Shown here piece after piece: positions 16,798 to 22,289 of a stretch of DNA of 23,404 bases. Each line of letters starts with the position of its first letter. The stretch's first letter is position 1. A program made the position numbers and the translations under genes. The notes under the pieces are model-generated. The model was not told the DNA's origin. It worked only from the letters and a program-made list of their open reading frames with translations, and ran no database searches. Origin of the DNA: DATEMK01 sp039914625 (GTDB lineage Bacteria > Bacteroidota > Bacteroidia > AKYH767-A > OLB10); the NCBI GenBank assembly GCA_039914625.1, contig JBDSOU010000277.1, forward strand, positions 1 through 23,404, read 5' to 3'.

Positions 16798-17951
16798 TCA
16801 TTGAAGTAAAAACCGCGATTGACCGCGATGATTTTCTGCTTCTCCCCCTCGAAATCTATAAAAATGATCCCAATTGGATTCGCCCGCTTGATAATGATAT
16901 TAACGGAGTTTTTGATCCGAAAAAGAATAAGTTTTTCCGTTTCGGAGAATGTACACGCTGGATTTTAAAAGATGATTCAGGAAAAACCATTGGCCGCGTT
17001 GCAGCTTTTATAAATAAAAAGCTGGCTGCAAAAAATGACCAGCCTACAGGCGGAATGGGTTTTTTTGAATGTATTGATAACAAAGAAGCTGCTTTCCTTC
17101 TTTTTGAAACATGTAAGTTATGGTTGCAGCAAAAAGGTATGGAGGCAATGGATGGCCCTGTAAATTTCGGTGAACGCGACAGCTGGTGGGGATTAATGAT
17201 CAGTGGTTTTTTTTCCCCGTGTTATAAAATGAATTATAATCCCCCTTATTACCAGGAACTTTTTGAATTGTATGGATTTCAAACATACTTTAAGCAATTT
17301 TATTATGCGCTGTATGTGAATGATCGTCCGCAGGAAAAATTTTACAGGCGGCATGAAATTATTAAACAGAACCCCGACTACAAAGCTGTTTATCTTCGCA
17401 AAAATCAACTTGAAAAATTCGCAGAAGATTTTCGAATTATTTATAATAAGGCATGGGCCAAACATGGCGGAGGAAAAGAACTGGAGAGCAAACAGGTGCA
17501 GCAATTATTTAAAACAATGAAACCGGTGATGGACGAAAAAGTCCTCTGGTATGTGTATTATAAAGACGAGCCTGTTGCTATGTGGATCAGCTTACCGGAC
17601 ATTAATCAGTATTTTAAAAAATTTAACGGCAGGTTCGGGTGGTTAGAAAAAATAAGATTTTATTTTATGCTCCAATCAGGAAAAACTAAAAAGTTTGTCG
17701 GGATAGTTTTTGGAGTGGTTCCTGAGCACCAGGCAAAAGGAGTGGATAGTTTTTTAATTATTGAAGCAGCTTCATTAATACAGAGTGAAAAATTGTATGA
17801 CGACTTCGAAATGCAATGGATTGGGGATTTCAATCCTAAAATGATTGCAATTTGTGAGGACCTCGGCACCTGGATGAACCGTACTTTTATTACTTACCGG
17901 TACTTATTTGACAGAACCAAAGAGTTTAAACGCCATCCGATCCTTACTTAA
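16791..17951 (+). CDS. GNAT-like N-acetyltransferase family protein
   Basis: A 386-residue protein of a type frequent in Bacteroidota and usually annotated as GNAT-related. The N-terminal half has the core pattern TIGRVAAFINKKL followed by MGFFECIDNKEAAFLLFETCKLWLQQKGMEAMDGPVNFG, which fits the acetyl-CoA-binding strand and helix. The second half has VAMWISLPDINQYFKKF and KKFVGIVFGVVPEHQAKGVDSFLIIEAASLI, a second GNAT-like core, so the protein is probably a tandem GNAT. The acceptor substrate is unknown. I start it at ATG 16791; a TTG nine bases upstream is part of the -7 box. It stands before tRNA-Lys, which has its own promoter. Confidence 0.7.
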   Translation: MQIIEVKTAIDRDDFLLLPLEIYKNDPNWIRPLDNDINGVFDPKKNKFFRFGECTRWILKDDSGKTIGRVAAFINKKLAAKNDQPTGGMGFFECIDNKEAAFLLFETCKLWLQQKGMEAMDGPVNFGERDSWWGLMISGFFSPCYKMNYNPPYYQELFELYGFQTYFKQFYYALYVNDRPQEKFYRRHEIIKQNPDYKAVYLRKNQLEKFAEDFRIIYNKAWAKHGGGKELESKQVQQLFKTMKPVMDEKVLWYVYYKDEPVAMWISLPDINQYFKKFNGRFGWLEKIRFYFMLQSGKTKKFVGIVFGVVPEHQAKGVDSFLIIEAASLIQSEKLYDDFEMQWIGDFNPKMIAICEDLGTWMNRTFITYRYLFDRTKEFKRHPILT

Positions 17952-17978
17952 TTCAGTTTTAAAAAAAACTTTAGCCAT

Positions 17979-18000
17979 TTAACTTTAAACCATAAAACCT
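17979..18000. repeat. AACTTTAAACCATAAAACC word repeat
   Basis: A third, looser copy of the AAACTTTAAACC words seen at 281-310 and 2255-2280, here in the upstream part of the tRNA-Lys promoter region. Confidence 0.35.
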
Positions 18001-18014
18001 TTTTCATACTTTTG
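17984..18014 (+). promoter_or_regulatory. Predicted promoter of tRNA-Lys
   Basis: TACTTTTG at 18007-18014 is a perfect -7 element, with TTTA (one mismatch to TTTG) exactly 19 bases upstream at 17984-17987. The tRNA begins 47 bases after the box, leaving a short 5' leader for processing. Confidence 0.6.
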
Positions 18015-18061
18015 CACCCCCGTTTTTTGGCATATAACAATAACCAAAAACAGAAGTATCC

Positions 18062-18134
18062 GATTCCGTAGCTCAGCCGGTAGAGCATTACACTTTTAAT
18101 GTAGGGGTCCTGGGTTCGAATCCCAGCGGGATCA
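18062..18134 (+). tRNA. trnK: tRNA-Lys (anticodon TTT)
   Basis: A complete 73-base cloverleaf. Acceptor arms GATTCCG and CGGGATC pair over seven positions with one G-T; the D stem is GCTC/GAGC; the anticodon stem is TTACA/TGTAG with loop CTTTTAA, giving anticodon TTT at 18095-18097; the T stem is CTGGG/CCCAG with loop TTCGAAT. The discriminator is A and CCA is not encoded. Confidence 0.97.
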
Positions 18135-18155
18135 CAAACGGATGATTAAATCTAT

Positions 18156-18174
18156 TGTAAATCAAAAATTTACA
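18156..18174 (+). terminator. Possible weak terminator behind tRNA-Lys
   Basis: TGTAAAT and ATTTACA form a 7-bp AT-rich stem with a 5-base loop, followed after four bases by a T-rich stretch. The stem is weak, so this is tentative. The rest of the gap up to 18319 shows no gene. Confidence 0.3.
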
Positions 18175-18319
18175 GTGGATTTTTCATTTTGGGGTAAATT
18201 CTGTAACGGAATAAGACAGTTGCCGAATCGAATTCGATCATTCTTCTGCTCAACTCAACTCATACGGGTATGGAAATGTGCTGAATAATAAACTTGATTC
18301 CTTCAGGATATTTGAACAT

Positions 18320-18350
18320 AAAAAAGCCCTCCGCTTAAAGGCGGAAGGCT
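18320..18350 (-). terminator. Rho-independent terminator
   Basis: On the minus strand AGCCTTCCGC and GCGGAGGGCT form a 10-bp stem (one G-T pair) with loop CTTTAA, followed at once by a run of T. It lies 20 bases behind the stop codon of the gene at 18370-19287 and is the best terminator in the window. Confidence 0.9.
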
Positions 18351-18369
18351 AAAGTTGCTGTTTGAACTC

Positions 18370-19287
18370 TTAAACTGTTTTCTTTCTCAGTTCCACGTTC
18401 ACTACTTTGTGTTTTCCCAACTTCAGGTCTTTAACCTTTTCATTTAAAACTTCGTAACCGGGCAATTCAAATTTCATATCGTAATCAATATTAGGATCCA
18501 ACTGCAGCTTTATGTAATTACCATGATGATTTGACATTTCTTCATACGTTTTCTCAGAAGAAGTAATTGTAATTTTTACCTTACTGAGATCTTCGCCACT
18601 TTCGGCATCTATGATTTCACCTCCAATAGCTGTATAGCGGTTAAAATTAATCGGTATCAGAGCATTATTAAACTGGGCGTAAAATTCAGGATCAGATACC
18701 TGGTAATTAACTATAAGATTAGTGAGACGGTCATCCACAATTTCTTCGGCATCTTTAAAAAGACCGGGAAGCGATTCTGTGGCTGCTTTGCGAATTACCC
18801 TCTGATCGCGGGGTGCGGAAATTACTGCTGTATATAAATCGCGGGCTGTCTTCAGATCAAGTAATTCAGCAGCGCTGATTTCGTATTTTAATTTATCTGC
18901 ATCAGTCATAGCAAAGGCAGCATCATAAATTGTCCTGGCGTACGTTTCTGCAGCTTTTGATCCGCTGTAGAGGAGCTTACTCAGGGATATTTGCATAGAG
19001 TCAAATAAATTGGTAAGCCCGGAATCAAAGGCGAAAGCGCTTACTTTTCTTGCCACGGCTTTTGCCTTAACCGCCTGCTTTTGCTTTTTGTTCTTCTTAT
19101 CCAGAGTATAGCTCTTTATCAGCTTTCTCTGAATGGCATCAGCATCATCTATTTCCCCGGCTTTTGAAACCAGGTCATTTTTTGCTTCAACCATTGGCTC
19201 GTACCCTAAAAATACGGATACGAATCTTAATAATACTTCAATAATAGAAGCATATTTGTTGCGGAGGGATGTTTCTCTTTTTTTCAT
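18370..19287 (-). CDS. Unknown helical protein with C-terminal carboxypeptidase-regulatory-like domain
   Basis: A 305-residue protein. Residues 1-215 are mostly helical and rich in charged and Ala/Lys residues (for example a KKNKKQKQAVKAKAVARK segment at 65-81); I do not recognise them. Residues 218-302 look like a carboxypeptidase regulatory-like beta-sandwich (CarboxypepD_reg type): GGEIIDAESGEDLSKVKITI, NHHGNYIKLQL, then DYDMKFELPGYE and VVNVELRK. Such domains are normally outside the cytoplasm, but here the N-terminus (MKKRETSLRNKY) has no signal peptide, so export by this route is unlikely. The gene ends in a strong terminator and is divergent from the LuxR-type regulator across a 416-base gap that carries a palindrome. 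Confidence 0.7.
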   Translation of the reverse strand: MKKRETSLRNKYASIIEVLLRFVSVFLGYEPMVEAKNDLVSKAGEIDDADAIQRKLIKSYTLDKKNKKQKQAVKAKAVARKVSAFAFDSGLTNLFDSMQISLSKLLYSGSKAAETYARTIYDAAFAMTDADKLKYEISAAELLDLKTARDLYTAVISAPRDQRVIRKAATESLPGLFKDAEEIVDDRLTNLIVNYQVSDPEFYAQFNNALIPINFNRYTAIGGEIIDAESGEDLSKVKITITSSEKTYEEMSNHHGNYIKLQLDPNIDYDMKFELPGYEVLNEKVKDLKLGKHKVVNVELRKKTV

Positions 19288-19518
19288 TTTGTGTTTTGTT
19301 TAATAGTTAAATTGTTTAATTGAATAGTTTGTTTTTTTTTGTGTAGTAATTTTTTAATTTTCATTTTTTTAAAATTAAGTTGTGAATACTATTTTATTAT
19401 TTTTGTTTACTCTGCGCAAACCGCTTTTTGACTTTAAGCTTATTTTTCCGGAAAGCTGAAGAACGATTTGATGGAGTGATATACTTTTTAAAACTGAGAA
19501 GGTTTGCAGGTTATATGA

Positions 19519-19540
19519 AAACGGGTAGTACTACCCGTTT
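19519..19540. promoter_or_regulatory. 22-bp perfect palindrome, candidate operator
   Basis: The half-site AAACGGGTAGT (with its leading A at 19519 counted as AA before ACGGGTAGT) is followed without spacer by its exact reverse complement. The symmetry centre lies between 19529 and 19530. Its right end overlaps the TTTG of a predicted -33 box. The size and symmetry fit a dimeric regulator, and the nearest regulator gene starts 163 bases downstream. A hairpin in RNA is the alternative, since a T-rich stretch follows. Confidence 0.7.
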
Positions 19541-19568
19541 GATTTTTTGCAAACATTATTTACCTTTC
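19538..19568 (+). promoter_or_regulatory. Predicted promoter of the LuxR-type regulator
   Basis: TTTG at 19538-19541 is followed after exactly 19 bases by TACCTTTC at 19561-19568, one mismatch from TAnnTTTG. It predicts a transcript starting near 19573 with a leader of about 130 bases. A second candidate with one -7 mismatch, TTTG 19648-19651 with TATCGTTG 19670-19677, has an 18-base spacer. Confidence 0.5.
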
Positions 19569-19582
19569 ACCCCTTATTCAGA

Positions 19583-19679
19583 GCGGAATTTTTTAAATAA
19601 GCCCTGCTGGTTCCCCCATCGGCAGAAAACAACGATAAAATTCCGCATTTGACGGATTTGTTTTGCCTGTATCGTTGTT
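19583..19679 (+). other. Leader with competing inverted repeats
   Basis: Three inverted pairs share or interleave sequence: GCGGAATTTT (19583-19592) with 19637-19646, perfect over 10 bases; AACAACGAT (19628-19636) with 19671-19679, perfect over 9; and AAATTCCG (19638-19645) with CGGATTT (19652-19658), with one bulge. The first and third use the same central strand, so they exclude each other. Confidence 0.5.
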
Positions 19680-19703
19680 ACCTATTTAATCTTATATATA
19701 TCT

Positions 19704-20354
19704 ATGAATACTATTAACAGTGTATTAATTGCAGGGAGCACTTATTTCAGGTATCATGTTGGAGTACTGCTTGAAAAAATACTGCCCGAAGAAGTTAATT
19801 TAAGCACTACATCAGAAAAAGAGGTGCTCAAGCTCCTGAAAAAAAAACATTTCGAGGTAACATTGCTTGAAGAAGAACCTGTTCATGCACCAGCAACGGT
19901 GCAGGAAATTAAAAAAGTTTCGGCTGATATAAAAGTCATTTTATTTATGGATGCTGCGGAAAACAGCAAACCTGTCGCGGCTGATTTTGTACTGCCCCGC
20001 AAAATTTCGAAGGAGACCGGTAAAATATTAAAGGAAATTTTATTAAACCCGCATAAAGTTATTGATACCCGGATTGTAACAAGTAAAAAAGAAACTATTG
20101 AAGGGAAAACCAAACGTATCACACAACGAGGACTGGAAATGTTTAAGGGCATCTGGGATGGGCTTACAACTGAAGAGATAGCAGAAAGGCATTTTATTGC
20201 TCCAAAAACTGTCGATAAACACCGTACAGGGCTCCACACAGCTACTAAAACAGAAAACCTTGTTGCACTAATAAAACATGGAATAATAAATGGCTGGATA
20301 GGAAGTGAAGGAGAGCTGACCGAAAAATTTATGAAAATGCTTAAAGGGGATTAG
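19704..20354 (+). CDS. LuxR/NarL-type regulator with degenerate receiver-like domain
   Basis: A 216-residue transcription factor. Residues 139-197 form a LuxR-type helix-turn-helix: ITQRGLEMFKGIWDGLTTEEIAERHFIAPKTVDKHRTGLHTATKTENLVALIKHGII, with the recognition helix around APKTVDKHRTGL. Residues 6-112 have the length and pattern of a response-regulator receiver: VLIAG as first strand, EVTLLEEEP as third, VILFMD as fourth, FVLPRK with the conserved lysine as fifth. But the acidic pair after the first strand is missing and the phospho-acceptor position holds Glu56. It is thus probably not controlled by phosphorylation. No histidine kinase is next to it. It sits behind a palindrome that could be its own operator. 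Confidence 0.85.
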   Translation: MNTINSVLIAGSTYFRYHVGVLLEKILPEEVNLSTTSEKEVLKLLKKKHFEVTLLEEEPVHAPATVQEIKKVSADIKVILFMDAAENSKPVAADFVLPRKISKETGKILKEILLNPHKVIDTRIVTSKKETIEGKTKRITQRGLEMFKGIWDGLTTEEIAERHFIAPKTVDKHRTGLHTATKTENLVALIKHGIINGWIGSEGELTEKFMKMLKGD

Positions 20355-20535
20355 TTGGTAACCTATAGGACTATTGCTTTTTGAATGCGGGCGCAGGTGA
20401 AGTTGCAAAGGTTGTGAAATGCCAGCCGGTTAAAGAAGCTAATGCACGTGTAAGGCAACATGTTCGGTAAAACGGTGACGGATGTATGAAGCAATTGAAA
20501 GATAAGAAAGTGTTCATGAGTCTTCTGATGAGTTT

Positions 20536-20970
20536 TTATGTTGAGAAGCGGAAATGATTTAGTATTTGAATTGTTTTTTTATCCGAATTGCCATTAAAGA
20601 ATTTATCTAAAACCAATTTGAATACAGGATTGGTATCTTCAATTTGCGAGAACAAGGTCATTGAAGATTTTAGCTTTTTATCATCCGGGCTTCCAAAAAT
20701 AACTTCTGCATTATTATTATCCAGCTTTAAAAACTCATTTGATATTTCAATCAGCCTTGCTCCAAGTATAGGATGGTTAAAGTAATCCTTTGCTTCTTCC
20801 ATATTTTTTATTGCATAATATTTTGAAGTGCTGCTGACCCCCAAACCGGCTATTTGCGGAAATATGTACCACATCCAATGGCTTTGTTTCTTTCCGTTTT
20901 TAATTTCTTTTAAGGCAACCTCGTAATCTTTTTCCTGGGCTTCAATAAATTTATTTAAGTTATTTTCCAT
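20536..20970 (-). CDS. DUF1810 family protein
   Basis: A 144-residue cytoplasmic protein of the DUF1810 family, whose function I do not know. It shows the family features: an N-terminal FIEAQEKDYEVALKEIKNGKKQSHWMWYIFPQIAGLG, then STSKYYAIKNMEEAKDYFNHPILGARLIEI, and VIFGSPDDKKLKSSMTLF. The length is normal. It is transcribed toward the regulator, with a 181-base gap in which I see nothing certain. On its strand TAATTTTA, one mismatch from the -7 box, precedes the ATG. Confidence 0.88.
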   Translation of the reverse strand: MENNLNKFIEAQEKDYEVALKEIKNGKKQSHWMWYIFPQIAGLGVSSTSKYYAIKNMEEAKDYFNHPILGARLIEISNEFLKLDNNNAEVIFGSPDDKKLKSSMTLFSQIEDTNPVFKLVLDKFFNGNSDKKTIQILNHFRFST

Positions 20971-21001
20971 TTTCAGATGTTAAAATTATTGCTGCTACTG
21001 A

Positions 21002-21049
21002 TTCATGGGCCTTATTTTAGATAGCTGACAGAACTGCGAAGGCCATGAA
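21002..21049. repeat. Long inverted repeat between divergent genes
   Basis: TTCATGGGCCTT (21002-21013) and AAGGCCATGAA (21039-21049) are inverted copies over 11 pairs with one extra G, separated by 25 bases. It lies in the divergent gap between the DUF1810 gene and the unknown gene at 21109. T-rich sequence follows on the plus strand. Confidence 0.55.
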
Positions 21050-21108
21050 CCAAAAATACTCTTTGATTTCCTTTTTTACAATTCGTACAGAATTATTTTT
21101 ATTATTGC

Positions 21109-22215
21109 ATGAAACTAAAAAAAATTATGGAATTTAATATTTATTCACGTTACAATGCTTTCGATATGGCTTCAGAAGTGAATATGGTTGTACCGCTGCT
21201 GCTGCTGGCCGATAAACTTTCTTATGTTGCTGATATTGCTTTTATCATAGAAGAACATTTCAAGGTGCAGCCTATGTCGGAGAAAATGATAATTATAACA
21301 CATAAAATATTTTACAAAGAAAATTTTGAAAATTTGGATCATGATTCATTCCTTGAGTCATATATGAAATTACGGAATCGGAATGGGCTTTCGAAACCTG
21401 AACTTATCATGCTCGAGAAGGGAAAAAAACTTATAGCCGGAATGAAAAAGAATGTGGAAGGATACCTCGAACATTATTGCATGCAATATGGATTTCTTCC
21501 GTTGGGTTTATTTATAAAAAACCAATTGAAGCTGTTCCCGAATAATTACAAAAAAAACGACCGGCTGGGGAGGGATGAATATGTGGATTATTTCCAGCAA
21601 TTGCTTACCGAAACGGACCAGATCGCAGCCGTTACTGACGAATTTGATCTGGTAATGGATGTGCAGCGCATACACAATGGCGAGGCGCCCGTCCGGGCTG
21701 ATGCTGTTGTTTTTCCGCTTTTGACGTTTCCGGTCCTCAAGCGGATCACCGAAGACCAGCTCCTTGCTCTTTATAAAGACCTTCGTTCTGCTGCTGCATC
21801 TTTCTGCGCCCATCTCACCGAGCTGAATGAACAGTTCAGAGAAATTTCTTTTACCGAAGAAAATTTAAGCGAATTAACGCGGCAATTAACAGGTAAATTA
21901 AATGAAGACAGCGCTGCGATAAGTAAATTGTTAAACAACCATTTGTACATTCAGCAATTTCGAAACAGCTTTCCTGAGGATGGGGAAGTACAGATTTTTG
22001 CAGGAATAACTTCTTTAAGCAAATTCCTTGATGCGTATGAAAAGCTGGGAATTTTTGAACCTTACAGAATTCCAGCGATACTGGAAATTGTCAGCAGCAC
22101 CATAACGGGCGATAAGTGCATATTATTTTTATATACTGTATGCACAGCGCCCGAAGTAAAAGCATGCAAAGAAGTAGCAGCAAAAAAACGCGCTGAAGAA
22201 GCTGAAGACGAATGA
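21109..22215 (+). CDS. Unrecognised 368-residue helical protein
   Basis: I do not recognise this protein. It has no signal peptide or membrane helix and should be cytoplasmic. It reads as almost entirely helical: an N-terminal region with VVPLLLLADKLSYVADIAFIIEEHF, a middle part rich in Lys and Tyr (GYLEHYCMQYGFLPLGLF, NYKKNDRLGRDEYVDYFQQLL), a helical C-terminal half with several LxxLxxxL-like stretches (about 240-290), and a charged tail ending KKRAEEAEDE. ATG 21127, giving MEFNIYSRYN and preceded by an A-run, is an equally likely start. It lies 74 bases upstream of the NYN-type gene in the same direction; partnership is an inference from that spacing. Confidence 0.7.
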   Translation: MKLKKIMEFNIYSRYNAFDMASEVNMVVPLLLLADKLSYVADIAFIIEEHFKVQPMSEKMIIITHKIFYKENFENLDHDSFLESYMKLRNRNGLSKPELIMLEKGKKLIAGMKKNVEGYLEHYCMQYGFLPLGLFIKNQLKLFPNNYKKNDRLGRDEYVDYFQQLLTETDQIAAVTDEFDLVMDVQRIHNGEAPVRADAVVFPLLTFPVLKRITEDQLLALYKDLRSAAASFCAHLTELNEQFREISFTEENLSELTRQLTGKLNEDSAAISKLLNNHLYIQQFRNSFPEDGEVQIFAGITSLSKFLDAYEKLGIFEPYRIPAILEIVSSTITGDKCILFLYTVCTAPEVKACKEVAAKKRAEEAEDE

Positions 22216-22289
22216 TTGCTTTTCAGGTTTAAACATTTTATTATAATTTCGTATCAAAATTTAAAAACATTTAACGTAAATTAATAAAC

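Larger units (their letters stand above)
19288..19703. other. Divergent regulatory gap
   Basis: I find no credible gene in this stretch. A 75-codon plus-strand frame at 19428-19652 has only a non-ATG start and runs through the palindrome and leader repeats. The left part, next to the minus-strand gene, is AT-rich with words such as TTTAATAG and ATTGTTTAATTG. The right part holds the palindrome, a predicted promoter and competing inverted repeats, listed separately. Confidence 0.6.

Noticed and set aside
19428..19652. Plus-strand frame of 75 codons in the divergent gap
   Set aside because: No ATG start, no recognisable domain, and it crosses the palindrome and the leader repeats, which better explain the sequence.
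20486..20557. Small ORF of 23 codons between the regulator and the DUF1810 gene
   Set aside because: No promoter or start signal, overlaps the end of the convergent DUF1810 gene, and such a length is expected by chance.
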